64,000 nucleotides of DNA, taken from positions 1 to 64,000 of the forward strand of contig CAUYUA010000066.1 in the NCBI GenBank assembly GCA_963575675.1, written 5' to 3'. How positions within the stretch are numbered: the stretch's first letter is position 1; each line of letters opens with the position of its first letter. The notes beneath the pieces are model-generated. The model saw only the letters and a program-made list of their open reading frames with translations, ran no database searches and was not told where the DNA came from. Source of the DNA: CAUYUA01 sp963575675. GTDB lineage: Bacteria > Pseudomonadota > Alphaproteobacteria > Azospirillales > Azospirillaceae. Below, piece by piece: positions 1 to 10,227 of the stretch. The position numbers and the translations under genes are program-made.

Positions 1-3000
1 TTACAGGTGCGAGCGCCGTTACACTCAGTGAAGACGCGACCGATCTGAGCGTTGACGATGCGACGACCCTGACGGGTCTTGATAACTTTGATCTCGGCGA
101 CAACACCTACTCGGTTTCGGATACGGCGGAGAATATCATTGCCGGAGCTGAGAGCGATGCGGTTACAGGTGCAAGCGCCGTTACACTCAGTGAAGACGCG
201 ACCGATCTGAGCGTTGACGATGCAACGACCCTGACGGGTCTTGCGAACTTCGATCTCGGCGACAACACCTACACGATCAATGATACAGCGGATGCGATCA
301 TCGCAGGCGCTGAGTCCGATGCTGTTACAGGCGCGGCGGCGGTTACACTCAGTGAAGATGCGACGGGCCTGAGTATTGAAGACGCGACGACCCTCACCGG
401 TCTTGCGAACTTCGAGCTGGGTGACAACGCCTACTCGATTTCGGATACGGCAGAGAACATTATTGCCAATGCCGAGAGCGATATCGTCACGGGTGCGGAA
501 ACTGTCACTCTGTCTGAAGATGCGACCGATCTGAGCATTGCCGACGCCACGGCCTTAACAAGTGTCGATGGCTTCGATGTTGGTGACGCCAGCTACTCGA
601 TTTCGGATACGGCGGCGGACATCATCGCCAGCGCCGATAGCGAGGTGCTTGCGGGTGCTGAGACGATTACACTCAGTGAAGACGCAACCGATCTGAGTGT
701 TGAAGATGCGACGACCCTCACCGGTCTGGATAACTTTGACGTCGGTGACAACACCTACACGATTTCCGACACGGCGGCGAATATCATTGCCGGCGCTGAG
801 ACGGATGCCGTCACGGGTGCTGGAACTGTCGGTCTCTCTGAAGACGCGACGGATCTGAGCGTTGAAGATGCGACGACCCTCACCGGTCTTGCGAACTTCG
901 ATCTCGGCGACAACACCTACTCCATCACCGACACGGCGGCGAACATCATTGCCGGTGCTGAGAGTGATGTGGTTACCGGCGCTCAGGCTGTCGGTCTCTC
1001 TGAAGACGCGGCGGATCTGAGTGTTGAAGAGGCGACAACCCTTGCTGGCGTCGAAGGCTTTGATGCAAACGGGTTCAGCATCACTCTTGCGGACAGCATT
1101 GAAAATCTGACGGATAACACAGACGCCGGTGGAGCAACCAGCTACACCGTTCTTGACACGGCAGAAAACATTATTGCCGGCGTTGGTGGCGACATTGTTA
1201 CGAATGCTTCCGCCGTTACTCTCTCTGAAGACGCGACGGGGCTCAGTATTGAAGACGCGACGAGCCTGGTCAGTCTCACCGGCTTTGATCTAAATGGCCA
1301 TACCTATTCGATTTCTGACACGGCGGAGAATATCCTCGCCGGTGCGGAGAGCGATGCGGTTACGGGCGCAGGAGCTGTCAGTCTTTCCGAAGACGCGATG
1401 GATCTGAGTATTGAGCACGCGATGACCTTAACCGGCATCTCGGGCTTCGAAGCAGGCGATCACATCTACGAGGTTACTGACACTGCGCGGAACATCCTCG
1501 TTCATGTGACGAATGAGGCCGTTACCGGCGCGCATGCCGTCAACCTGTCGGAAGACGCAACCGGGCTGACCGCCGCCGAGCTGGAGACCTTGTTTGCTAT
1601 TGAAGGCTTCAATGCAAACGGTCATAGCTTGGTGTACACGGATACTATTGAGAACCTGATTGGCCATATCTTTGAAAACAGTGGCGCAACCTACGGCGTT
1701 CTTGATACGGCTCGGAACATTGTTGACAACGCAGGCCACGAGATTGTTGACGGCGCCACTTTCATCAAACTCTCGGAAGATGCGACAGGACTCTCGGTCA
1801 ATGATGCGATAACACTGACGGGGCTTTCGGGCTTCGATCTGAATGAGCACACTTACTCGATCACTGCTTCGGCTGCCGATATTCTTGCCAGTGCGACGGA
1901 GGATGGAGTAACGGGTGCGGCGAGTGTTGTTCTCTCTGAAGATGCAATAAACCTGAGCATCGATGAAGCGACGATCCTCCTTGGTCTCGCCAACATTGAT
2001 CTCAATGATCATACTTATAGCATCCTCGATACGGCGGTGAACATCATCGCCGATGTTCAGAACGAGGTGCTGACGGGAGCGACTGCTGTCACTCTCTCTG
2101 AAGACGCAACGGGCCTGAGCATTGAAGACGCGACGACCCTCACCGGTCTCAGCAGTCTCGACTTCGATGGTTACACCTACAGCATCGCCGACACCGCTGC
2201 GAACATCATCGCGAATGCAACTGCTAGCGTTGTGACGGGGGCGGCGGCAGTCACACTCAGTGAAGACGCAACAGGGTTGACGGTTGCGGAAGCCACGTCT
2301 CTGGCTGGGGTTGATGGTTTTGATGCTGATGGCCATTCTGTGGCCCTTGAGGACAGCATCGCCAATCTGACTGGGCACACGACAGCAGGCGGAGCCGATA
2401 GCTACACCGTTCTTGACACGGCGGCGAATATCATTTCCGGCGTGTCTGGCGATGTGGTGAGTGGAGCCGACGCTGTTATGCTCTCGGCCAATGCGACAGC
2501 TCTGACGGTTGCGAATGCAACGTCTCTGACTGGTCTTAACGGCTTTGATGCAAACGGTTACACCTACACGATTTCCGACACGGCGGCGAATATCATCGCT
2601 GTTGCAACAAGCGGCGCTGTGACGGGGGCTTCTGCGGTCCTCCTTTCGGAAAACGCGACGGGCTTGACCATCGCCAATGCGACGACGCTTACCAGTGTTT
2701 CTGACTTTAGTCTGAACGGACACACTTATGCGATCGCCGACACGGCGGCCAACATCATCGCCAATGCAACGGCTGGAATTGTAACTGGGGCCTCTGCGGT
2801 CAGTCTCTCGGCCAATGCGACCGGGTTGACGGTTGCGCAGGCGGCAACGCTGGCTGGCGTTTCCGACTTCAGCGACACCACGCACACCATCGGTCTTGCC
2901 GACACCGTCGCCCATTTGACCGGGCATACGACGGACAGCGGCGCCGATAGTTATAGTGTGGTTGACACGGCGGCGAATATCCTTGACGCCGATGACACCT

Positions 3001-5786
3001 TCTTGACTGACGCCACGTCCGTTCTCCTTTCGGAGAATGCGACTAGGTTGTCGATCGAGAGTGCGACAACTCTGACCGGCCTCGACGGCTTCGGTCTGAA
3101 CGGTCACACCTACTCGATCACAGACACTGCGGCGAATATTCTCGCCAATGTGTCTGGTAGTGTCGTGACGGGAGCTGCGGGCGTCAGTCTTTCAGGTAAC
3201 GCAAGCAATCTGTCGATTGCAAGCGCTCTGGCGCTCACCGGTCTCAATGGTTTCAGTCTGAACGGTCATTCATATACTCTCTCTGACACTGCGGCGAATA
3301 TCCGTGCTCACGCATCGGAAGACGTCGTGACGAACGCCGCCTCCATCAGCTTCTCAAGCATAAGCGAAATGTCGATTGCGGAAGTGACGCAATTGATGGA
3401 GGGTGGAACTACTGTTAGCGGCTATTCCATCACCGACACCGCAGCAAATATTCTTGCGAGTATCGCGAGCGGAACTCATGTGGTGAGTGGCGCCACAAAT
3501 GTTTATCTCTCGGCCAATGCGACAGACCTGACAGTTGCGCAAATCACGCAATTGGTGGCTTTGGGAACTGCCCTCTCTCGGGATGGGCATACGCTCGAAA
3601 TCGTTGACTCGATCGGCAACTTGATCGACAACACAACGGCTGGAGACGCAAGCAGTTATCGGATCGTTGACTCTGCCGGACACATCATTGCCGCTTTGAC
3701 GAGTTCGCTCGTCACGGATGCAAACCTCCTGCAACTGTCGAACGATGCAAACTTGAGTTTGGCTGACGCTGCTGCGTTGGCTCGTATCGGCAATCTCGAT
3801 ATGAATGGTCACACTGTGACCATCCAGGACAGCCTCGCGAATATCATCAGCGCGCGGCGAGTTGTTTCGAGCCAAATCACTTCCGGCACCAATGTGGTGG
3901 TGGCGGGAGCGGTCAGCGTCGCTGATCTCAGCCTGATTGATGCGGTTAACGGCAGCGGTTCTCTTGGCTTTACGTCCTTGAACGACACTGCGGCCAATTT
4001 GGTTCCGTCCGGCGTTGCCTCTGGGTTCATCACTTCGGGCTCCAATGTCACGGTAACCGACGCCGCAGGAGCAAACGTCGCCCAATTGTTGGCGATCGAT
4101 AACGCCAATGGCGGTGGAACTCTGACTTATACCGCTGTGAAAGACACTGCGGCTAATTTGGTTCCGTCCGGTATTGCTTCCAGCATCCTCAGGGGCGGCG
4201 TTGGTGGTAATGCCAATGTTACGGTGACGGATGCGGTCTCGGTGGCTCAGCTTGCGGCGATTGACAACGCCAACGGCTCCGGCTCACTGAGCTTTACCAC
4301 GCTGTCTGACACTGTGAGCAACTTGTTGCCGTCCGGTGCGGCATCCAGTCGTGTTTCGTCTGCGGGCGCCGGCACCAATGTCGTGGTGACGGATGCTGCC
4401 TCTGTGGTTCAGATCACGACCATCGACACCGCCAACGGTCGTGGAACATTGGCCTATACGGCTCTGAGCGACAGCGCCGCAAACCTGTTGTCTGGAGCTG
4501 GCGGACGCGCCTCGGCCGCCATCCGTGTCGGCACCAACCTTACGGTGACGGGCGCCGCCTCCGTTGCTCAAATCACGGCTCTTGACGCAGCAAACGGCGC
4601 GGGCGCAGTTTCCGGTTCTCTGACGTACACGGCTTTGAATGACACTGCGGCAAACCTGGTTTCTGCGGGCGTTGTTTCAACTCTTGTCCGCTCCGGCACC
4701 AATGTTACGGTATCGGGTGGCGTCAGTCTTGCTCAGATCACCGCGATTGATGCGGCCAACGGTGCGGGGTCTCTGGCTTTCACGGAGATCGCCGATACGG
4801 CGGTGAACCTCTTGCCGTCGAACACCGCTTCGTCTCGCATCAGCGCCAGAACCAAAATTACTGTCACTTCAAGCGCAACTCTTGCTCAGATCACTGCGCT
4901 TGATGCGGCTAATGGTAGCAGCCTTGTCGTTGCGACGAATTTGAGAGACACTGGCGGCAACCTGGCTCTGGTGAACATCTTTGGCGATGTTGTCGAACTC
5001 CACGGCGTTTCTTCCGGCACCAATGTGGTGTTGACAGGGGCGGCGAGCCTTACTCAGATGAGGGCGATTGACACGGCCAACGGTTTCACCGGCACAGTGA
5101 CTTGCACGACGATCAGGGACATTATCGGAAACTTGGCGAACGCCACAACAAAGGTTGTCGTTGCGGAAATCAAGGCTGGAACCAATGTGATCGTGACCGA
5201 TAACAATTCGTTGGACGCTACGGTTCTTGCCGCCATTGACGCAAAGAATGGCACGGGAACACTTACTAGACAAATTTCTACGACGCTGAACACTCTTGAA
5301 GCGAGCGTGGATAACGTGATCCTTACCGGAACTGAAAATATCAATTCCGCTGGTAATGATAAGAACAACACAATCACCGGCAACTCAGGCAACAACACCC
5401 TCAATGGTGGTAAGGGTAACGACATTCTGACGGGTGGCGCTGGAGCCGACACGTTAATCGGTGGTGACGGAAACGACACCTATCGGTTCGTTCGGGCCTC
5501 TGACGCGGGTGACACGATTACCAACTTTGAGGCTGGGAAGGACAAGATTCAACTTGTCAGCCCCAATTTCGGGAACATCACTGCCGTTAGCTCAACGACG
5601 TTCATCACGAACACCACGGGGAATGCGGCCGCTGGAAGCTCCTCTGCTCAGTTTATCTTCAACTTGTCAAACGGTGGGTTGTATTATGATGCAGACGGCG
5701 CTGGTGGTGGTTCGTCGGTGTTGTTGGTCACGTTGACCAATCGGTCGACTTTGGCTGCGACCGATATCGCTTTCACTCCGTCGTGA
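1..5786 (+). CDS. Giant tandem-repeat RTX protein, 5' end outside the window
   Basis: The reading frame is open from base 3 to the TGA at 5784-5786, so at least 1927 residues are present and the true start lies upstream; an internal GTG at 645 is only a possible codon, not the likely start. Roughly the first two thirds consist of 54-residue repeats of the type 'LSEDATDLS..DATTLTGL..FDLGDNTYSI.DTA.NIIAGAESD'. About nine repeats of 50-57 residues with 'AQITAIDAANG..LT' and 'DTAANL' motifs follow. The C-terminus (bases 5370-5490) has hemolysin-type calcium-binding nonapeptides such as GGKGNDILT and GGDGNDTYR. It ends with the 'YDADGAGGG' and 'ATDIAF' segment typical of type I secretion substrates. 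The ABC transporter and fusion protein directly downstream are the obvious export route. The protein is probably a secreted or surface adhesin or matrix protein; that role is inference. Confidence 0.9.
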   Translation, partial: TGASAVTLSEDATDLSVDDATTLTGLDNFDLGDNTYSVSDTAENIIAGAESDAVTGASAVTLSEDATDLSVDDATTLTGLANFDLGDNTYTINDTADAIIAGAESDAVTGAAAVTLSEDATGLSIEDATTLTGLANFELGDNAYSISDTAENIIANAESDIVTGAETVTLSEDATDLSIADATALTSVDGFDVGDASYSISDTAADIIASADSEVLAGAETITLSEDATDLSVEDATTLTGLDNFDVGDNTYTISDTAANIIAGAETDAVTGAGTVGLSEDATDLSVEDATTLTGLANFDLGDNTYSITDTAANIIAGAESDVVTGAQAVGLSEDAADLSVEEATTLAGVEGFDANGFSITLADSIENLTDNTDAGGATSYTVLDTAENIIAGVGGDIVTNASAVTLSEDATGLSIEDATSLVSLTGFDLNGHTYSISDTAENILAGAESDAVTGAGAVSLSEDAMDLSIEHAMTLTGISGFEAGDHIYEVTDTARNILVHVTNEAVTGAHAVNLSEDATGLTAAELETLFAIEGFNANGHSLVYTDTIENLIGHIFENSGATYGVLDTARNIVDNAGHEIVDGATFIKLSEDATGLSVNDAITLTGLSGFDLNEHTYSITASAADILASATEDGVTGAASVVLSEDAINLSIDEATILLGLANIDLNDHTYSILDTAVNIIADVQNEVLTGATAVTLSEDATGLSIEDATTLTGLSSLDFDGYTYSIADTAANIIANATASVVTGAAAVTLSEDATGLTVAEATSLAGVDGFDADGHSVALEDSIANLTGHTTAGGADSYTVLDTAANIISGVSGDVVSGADAVMLSANATALTVANATSLTGLNGFDANGYTYTISDTAANIIAVATSGAVTGASAVLLSENATGLTIANATTLTSVSDFSLNGHTYAIADTAANIIANATAGIVTGASAVSLSANATGLTVAQAATLAGVSDFSDTTHTIGLADTVAHLTGHTTDSGADSYSVVDTAANILDADDTFLTDATSVLLSENATRLSIESATTLTGLDGFGLNGHTYSITDTAANILANVSGSVVTGAAGVSLSGNASNLSIASALALTGLNGFSLNGHSYTLSDTAANIRAHASEDVVTNAASISFSSISEMSIAEVTQLMEGGTTVSGYSITDTAANILASIASGTHVVSGATNVYLSANATDLTVAQITQLVALGTALSRDGHTLEIVDSIGNLIDNTTAGDASSYRIVDSAGHIIAALTSSLVTDANLLQLSNDANLSLADAAALARIGNLDMNGHTVTIQDSLANIISARRVVSSQITSGTNVVVAGAVSVADLSLIDAVNGSGSLGFTSLNDTAANLVPSGVASGFITSGSNVTVTDAAGANVAQLLAIDNANGGGTLTYTAVKDTAANLVPSGIASSILRGGVGGNANVTVTDAVSVAQLAAIDNANGSGSLSFTTLSDTVSNLLPSGAASSRVSSAGAGTNVVVTDAASVVQITTIDTANGRGTLAYTALSDSAANLLSGAGGRASAAIRVGTNLTVTGAASVAQITALDAANGAGAVSGSLTYTALNDTAANLVSAGVVSTLVRSGTNVTVSGGVSLAQITAIDAANGAGSLAFTEIADTAVNLLPSNTASSRISARTKITVTSSATLAQITALDAANGSSLVVATNLRDTGGNLALVNIFGDVVELHGVSSGTNVVLTGAASLTQMRAIDTANGFTGTVTCTTIRDIIGNLANATTKVVVAEIKAGTNVIVTDNNSLDATVLAAIDAKNGTGTLTRQISTTLNTLEASVDNVILTGTENINSAGNDKNNTITGNSGNNTLNGGKGNDILTGGAGADTLIGGDGNDTYRFVRASDAGDTITNFEAGKDKIQLVSPNFGNITAVSSTTFITNTTGNAAAGSSSAQFIFNLSNGGLYYDADGAGGGSSVLLVTLTNRSTLAATDIAFTPS
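3..3840 (+). repeat. 162-bp coding tandem repeats (54 residues each)
   Basis: Successive repeats start, for example, at base 3 and base 165, exactly 162 bp apart. The first six or so units are nearly identical in DNA ('actcagtgaagacgcg' recurs). Divergence increases downstream, and some units have a shorter second half ('ENLTDNT..GGATSYTVLDTA'). High DNA identity at the 5' side suggests recent expansion or gene conversion and makes this stretch prone to copy-number change or assembly collapse. Confidence 0.9.
3880..5275 (+). repeat. Second set of coding repeats (about 50-57 residues each)
   Basis: About nine units begin with 'GTNVTVT' or a close variant, continue 'AASVAQITAIDAANG' and end 'LNDTAANLV'. 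They are more diverged in DNA than the upstream 162-bp repeats. They share the 'DTAANL' element with them, so both sets may descend from one beta-strand repeat. Confidence 0.8.
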
Positions 5787-5797
5787 TTTCTTGAAAA

Positions 5798-5834
5798 GCC
5801 CCCTCTCTCTTTTCTTCCGGGAAGAGAGAGGGGC
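5798..5834 (+). terminator. Hairpin just after the RTX gene
   Basis: C/T-rich and G/A-rich arms (cccctctctctt / aagagagagggg) can pair within 12-48 bases of the stop codon. No long T run follows, so it is a weaker terminator candidate than the hairpin at 5902. Confidence 0.4.
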
Positions 5835-5901
5835 ATGGCTTAGGGTTTCGCATCGTTTGTGAGACCTGGACCTTTGTTGCGTAAAGCAGTGTGAGAAATT
5901 G

Positions 5902-5938
5902 AAAAGGTCCAGGAACAAAATTCCTGGACCTTTTTTTT
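5902..5938 (+). terminator. Rho-independent terminator, short copy of family 1 palindrome
   Basis: A perfect stem aaaaggtccaggaa / ttcctggacctttt with a 5-base loop is followed by eight T residues. The stem sequence is the core of the extragenic palindrome family found throughout the window. It probably ends transcription of the RTX gene, separating it from the secretion genes. Confidence 0.75.
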
Positions 5939-6034
5939 CGGCGCTTTTTTTGTTAAAATGCGTGTTCCTATGGACAATAAAGTTCGTTGAAAAGTGTCTT
6001 GACATGGCTCTGAACTGAGCTTAGTCAAAATGAC

Positions 6035-6062
6035 TTGCTTATTTGCGGCTTTTGGATAATAA
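6035..6062 (+). promoter_or_regulatory. Possible sigma-70-type promoter of the secretion genes
   Basis: TTGCTT (6035-6040) and TAATAA (6057-6062) are separated by 16 bases in the 560-bp gap before the ABC transporter gene. A second weaker candidate is TTGACA at 5999-6004 with TAGTCA at 6022. This is judged by eye only. The rest of the gap, apart from the hairpins at 5798 and 5902, shows nothing recognisable. Confidence 0.3.
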
Positions 6063-6347
6063 AAGCTTTACCCTGGTTTTAGGATTTGTTCCAAAAATTG
6101 GACGAAGGTTGAGGGTGAGCTATACCGGCGAATAGAATGATTAACGCATGGCCTTTAATTCTTCTGAATAAGAACTATATGAACTCAATGGGGAAGGCCT
6201 CAGTCTTTGGGTTCGATGACTGGAGCGCTTTCCTGGCGTCCTATCGTTTTTATTCGGAGACGTCTTCTTCGGATTTTTCGGACAAGCTCTGAGTGTGTTT
6301 CTATTCGTGATGTCAAAATCGGAAAACAACATAGGCTCTCGAGAAAG

Positions 6348-8588
6348 ATGGTCAATTCAAAGATTGATGGTGAGCCTGCCGGCGCGGTTCAGGAATCTGG
6401 AACTGCGGCATCTGTTGCTTCGAACGCTGACGTCTCCCAGGTTGCCAATTCCGAACCGGTGCGAATGTCGGGATTGGAAGGGCTGGTTTTGGTCGCTCGC
6501 CATCACGGCATAAATACGACTGTTGCGCAGCTTGTTCATAACAATGCTTTGCCGCCACGGGACGTTTTGCCGCACGAAATTCCGCGTCTGGCGCGCACGA
6601 TTGGCATGAAGGCGCGTAAGTCGCGGTTTAAGTGGGAGAAACTGATTTCGTTGAACAAAGTGTTTCCGTTGTTGCTTTCTCTTAACAACAAAAACACAGT
6701 GATTATGATCGGCATTCGCCGAGACACTCCTGAGCCTATGGCTGTATTGGTTGATCCTCTTGCTTCACGCCCGGAACCGTTTTTCGTCACTCGTGAGCAG
6801 CTTGAAGCTCAATGGAGCGGCGATGCGGTGTTGTTGCGGAGAACTTACGATCTTACCGATTCCGAGCAACCATTCGGTCTACGTTGGTTCATCCCGGAAA
6901 TGTGGCTTCAGCGCGCCGCCTTTCGCGATGTGGCTATTGCGGCGGTGGTGTTGCACGTTATCTCGCTGGCGACGCCGATGTTCTTTCAGTTGATTCTTGA
7001 TAGGGTTATGACCCATCAAAGTTATTCGTCATTGTACGTGTTGAGTGGTGGAATTATCATCGTTATTATATTCGAGGCGGCGTTTAGTTTTGTTCGAAGA
7101 TTCCTTCTGCTCTTTGCTTCCAATCGCATCGATATTCGATTGGCGACTCGAACATTTTCTCATTTGGTTTCGTTGCCGATTGATTACTTCGAACAGACTT
7201 CTGCGGGCATCACCGTTCGCTACATGCAGCAGGTCGAGAAAATTCGGCAATTTTTGACGGGGCGACTTTTGTTGACGGCGCTCGACGCCACGGCGTTGAT
7301 TGTGTTTTTTCCGATTCTACTGCTTTACAGCGTGCGCTTGACGTTGGTGGTGTTGCTGTTTACGGCATTGATGGCGCTGGTTATCTTTCTTATGCTGGGG
7401 CCGTTCCGTCAACGATTGAAAAAGCTTTCCGGTGCGGAGTCGGAACGTCAGGCCATGTTGGTTGAGACGATTCACGGAATGCGCACCATCAAATCGTCCG
7501 CAATCGAGCCGATCCAACGTCGTAAGTGGGAACAGAGCGCCGCAAATGTCATTAAGATGCAGTTTCAGGTGGGTGAAATCGGCGCTTACGCTCAGGCGGT
7601 GATGCATGCTCTGGAAAGCCTGATGAAAGTGGCGGTTGTCGGCGTGGGCACGAGCGAGGTGTTCGATCAGACATTGACCGCAGGCGCGCTTATTGCTTTT
7701 CAGATGGTGTCGGGGCGAGTGGTGTCGCCGCTGGTGCAGATTGTCTCTCTGGTTCAGGACTATCAGGAGACTTTGTTGTCTGTAGAGATGTTGTCGAAAA
7801 TTATGAACAGGCCGCCGGAACGCAGGCCTGGCGTGGCGGGGTTGTGTCCGACCATAACCGGAAAAATAGACTTCGACGGCGTTCGTTTTCGCTATGGTTT
7901 CAGTGGGCCGCCAGTGCTGGACGGCATCAACTTGCATATTCCCGCAGGCGCTGTGGTGGGGCTGGTTGGGCGCAGCGGTTCCGGCAAGACCACTCTGACG
8001 CGCTTGATCCAGGGATTCTATCCGGTGCAAGAGGGAGTGCTTCGTTTCGACGGCGTCGATATTCGTGAAATTGATCTTCCTCATTTGCGTCGTAGTTTAG
8101 GCGTTGTGTTGCAAGACAATTTTTTGTTTCGCGGCACTGTTCGCGACAATATCGCCATAACGCGGCCTGAGGCGACTCTTGAGGAGATCATACGTTCGGT
8201 TCGTTTGGCCGGCGCCGATGAGTTCATCGAGAAGCTGCCCTTGGGGTTGGACACGATGATCGAAGAAAACGCTTCCAACTTTTCGGGAGGGCAACGTCAG
8301 CGCTTGGCTATTGCGCGCGCTTTATTGCCGCAGCCTCGCTTGCTTATTCTTGACGAGGCCACCAGCGCGCTTGATCCGGACAGTGAAGCGATTTTTATGG
8401 CAAATCTCGCCGCCATAGCTTCCGGTCGCACAGTGTTGTTGGTGTCGCATAGGTTGACCACGTTGGTGAGGTGTAACGCAATCCTTGTTATGGATCGAGG
8501 GCGCATCGTTGATGCGGCTCCTCATGCCGATTTGCTCGGTCGTTGTGATATTTATCGTCACCTTTGGACGCAGCAGAACCATCAATGA
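6348..8588 (+). CDS. Type I secretion ABC transporter (HlyB/LapB-like)
   Basis: This 746-residue inner-membrane exporter energises secretion, most likely of the RTX protein encoded upstream. An N-terminal C39-like domain (about residues 35-160) lacks the catalytic Cys, as in HlyB-type transporters of RTX substrates. A six-helix transmembrane domain (about 170-460) follows. The ATPase has Walker A GRSGSGKTT near residue 541, the signature FSGGQRQ near 645 and Walker B LLILDEATSALD near 665. The start is uncertain: the frame is open further up to a TTG at 6207 and an ATG at 6216. ATG 6348 gives the usual N-terminal length for the family. The stop overlaps the next start by ATGA, so the two genes are translationally coupled. 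No TolC-type outer-membrane gene is nearby. Confidence 0.9.
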   Translation: MVNSKIDGEPAGAVQESGTAASVASNADVSQVANSEPVRMSGLEGLVLVARHHGINTTVAQLVHNNALPPRDVLPHEIPRLARTIGMKARKSRFKWEKLISLNKVFPLLLSLNNKNTVIMIGIRRDTPEPMAVLVDPLASRPEPFFVTREQLEAQWSGDAVLLRRTYDLTDSEQPFGLRWFIPEMWLQRAAFRDVAIAAVVLHVISLATPMFFQLILDRVMTHQSYSSLYVLSGGIIIVIIFEAAFSFVRRFLLLFASNRIDIRLATRTFSHLVSLPIDYFEQTSAGITVRYMQQVEKIRQFLTGRLLLTALDATALIVFFPILLLYSVRLTLVVLLFTALMALVIFLMLGPFRQRLKKLSGAESERQAMLVETIHGMRTIKSSAIEPIQRRKWEQSAANVIKMQFQVGEIGAYAQAVMHALESLMKVAVVGVGTSEVFDQTLTAGALIAFQMVSGRVVSPLVQIVSLVQDYQETLLSVEMLSKIMNRPPERRPGVAGLCPTITGKIDFDGVRFRYGFSGPPVLDGINLHIPAGAVVGLVGRSGSGKTTLTRLIQGFYPVQEGVLRFDGVDIREIDLPHLRRSLGVVLQDNFLFRGTVRDNIAITRPEATLEEIIRSVRLAGADEFIEKLPLGLDTMIEENASNFSGGQRQRLAIARALLPQPRLLILDEATSALDPDSEAIFMANLAAIASGRTVLLVSHRLTTLVRCNAILVMDRGRIVDAAPHADLLGRCDIYRHLWTQQNHQ

Positions 8589-10027
8589 CCAGTCCCGAGA
8601 CTCCAAATGTGCCCGTTGTGGCGAATAATGCGCAGACGGGCAAAAAAGCTTGGTTTTGGTTGCGGCGCAATCGAACACAACTTCCATCGCGTGAAGAACT
8701 CGAATTTATGACGGATGCCGAGGCGATAGAGTTTCAGCCGCATCCGGTGGTGACGCAAATTACGTTTTATCTGCTTTTGTCCGTTGTCGTAATTATGGTG
8801 TCCTGGGCCAGCCTTTGCGAGATTGATCGCATTGTGGTTTCTCGGGGAAAGCTGGTCACGACTCAGCCGACGATCATTGTTCAACCGCTTGAGACCGCGA
8901 TTATTCGCAGCATCGATGTGCAAGTTGGGCAAGTGGTTCATGTCGGAGAGTCGCTTGTTACTCTTGACAGCACCTTCAGCGCCGCAGATGTGGCTCATAT
9001 GCTGTCTCGGCGTAAAAGTTTGCTGTCCCAGAGGCGGCGGGCGGAGGCGGAATTAAATGGAGATTCTACCTTTTCCGTCCCTGATCCCGGTGACGAGGAA
9101 GCTGTGCAAATCGTCGTGTTTCGTGAGCGTCAAGATAGCTTGCGGGCCAAAGTTAAGTATTATGAAGAAGTTCTTAATCGTCTTACCACGCAACGGACAA
9201 GCAATCGTAAAGACATCGAGTTATTTTCTCGGCGGCTTAAGGGATTTGAAGAGATCGCCTCTATGCGCGCCGATCTGTTTCGTAATATGACGGGTTCGCG
9301 CCTGAACTTCTTGGAAGTTGAAGACCAGCGGTTGGAGATGGCGCTTGAAGTCTCGAAATCGCAAAATCGCGATATGGAATTGCGTCAGGAAATGGCGGTG
9401 CAGGAGGCCGAGCGCGACACCTTCTTGCGCGAAAGGCGTCAGAAGGTTGCTGAAGAATTAATTGATGTTATGCGAGAAGTCGCAAATGTTGAAGAACAGC
9501 TCGCCAAGGCGCAGCGTCGTCGTGAATTGGTTTTGTTGACTTCCCCGGCAGAGGCGGTGGTGTTGGAAGTTGCGCCGCGTTCTATCGGTTCTGTGGCGCG
9601 AGAGGCCGAACCTTTGGTGACTTTGGTGCCTTTAAACGCGCCTCTACAGGTTGAGGCTCAGATCGCAGCGAGCGATATCGGTTTTATTCGCGTCGGTGAT
9701 CATGCGAATATTAAGGTTGATGCTTTTCCGTTTCAGCGTCACGGCATTCTTAAGGGCGTCGTCAGCACGATCAGTGAGGATGCTTTCACCTCGGATAGTC
9801 AGCCTGGTCAGATTACATCGATCTCTCAACGAGGGCACTCGGTCGAGTCATTTTATCGCACGCGCGTCGATGTTGGGCCGGCGAATTTTCGGTCGGTGCC
9901 TTCAGGAACGCGCTTGTTGCCGGGTATGACGGTGGGCGTTGAGATTATCGTTGGTCGTCGTTTGATTATTTCTTATTTCCTCTATCCTATACTCAAGGCG
10001 TTTGATGAGGCTATTCGCGAACAATAA
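8585..10027 (+). CDS. Type I secretion membrane fusion protein (HlyD family)
   Basis: This periplasmic adaptor of 480 residues links the ABC transporter to an outer-membrane channel. It has a cytoplasmic N-terminus and one membrane segment at about residues 58-80 ('ITFYLLLSVVVIMVSWASL'). A split lipoyl-like domain ('VQVGQVVHVGESLVTLDST') comes next, then a long coiled-coil hairpin rich in E, R and Q, and a C-terminal beta domain. The ATG lies inside the transporter stop region (ATGA at 8585-8588), which fixes the start. Together with the transporter this is a two-gene export operon; the third component must be supplied from elsewhere in the genome. Confidence 0.9.
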   Translation: MTSPETPNVPVVANNAQTGKKAWFWLRRNRTQLPSREELEFMTDAEAIEFQPHPVVTQITFYLLLSVVVIMVSWASLCEIDRIVVSRGKLVTTQPTIIVQPLETAIIRSIDVQVGQVVHVGESLVTLDSTFSAADVAHMLSRRKSLLSQRRRAEAELNGDSTFSVPDPGDEEAVQIVVFRERQDSLRAKVKYYEEVLNRLTTQRTSNRKDIELFSRRLKGFEEIASMRADLFRNMTGSRLNFLEVEDQRLEMALEVSKSQNRDMELRQEMAVQEAERDTFLRERRQKVAEELIDVMREVANVEEQLAKAQRRRELVLLTSPAEAVVLEVAPRSIGSVAREAEPLVTLVPLNAPLQVEAQIAASDIGFIRVGDHANIKVDAFPFQRHGILKGVVSTISEDAFTSDSQPGQITSISQRGHSVESFYRTRVDVGPANFRSVPSGTRLLPGMTVGVEIIVGRRLIISYFLYPILKAFDEAIREQ

Positions 10028-10074
10028 TGTCTGTTTGGGTGTCTGTTATGGCTGACTCCAAGAAAGGACGTTAA

Positions 10075-10135
10075 TCGGGATGGGGAGGGGAGCGTGAATA
10101 AGGGAGGTTTTCGCTCCCTCCTTATGATCCTCTGT
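10075..10135. repeat. Degenerate family 1 extragenic palindrome
   Basis: The gap between the fusion-protein gene and the convergent cobI holds 'gaataagggaggttttcgctccctccttatgatcc'. This matches the extended arm of family 1 in reverse orientation (compare 58858-58890). It can form a short hairpin and may serve as a bidirectional terminator. A tandem 'cttgggcctttctga' follows at about 10151-10180. Confidence 0.55.
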
Positions 10136-10227
10136 GACCGACGCGCAGCCCTTGGGCCTTTCTGACCTTGGGCCTTTCTGATTTTTATGGGTTGGTTTTT
10201 ATGTGAAGGCCGAGGGGCGTGTATCGA

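Noticed and set aside
3..1000. CRISPR-like regular repeats at the window start
   Set aside because: The period is 162 bp, there are no unique spacers, and the whole stretch is one coding frame.
1428..3107. 559-codon open frame on the minus strand inside the RTX repeats
   Set aside because: The plus-strand repeat has strong codon structure and type I secretion hallmarks. The antisense frame is rich in Arg, Cys and Ser, has no family likeness and exists only because the repeat unit lacks stops on that strand.
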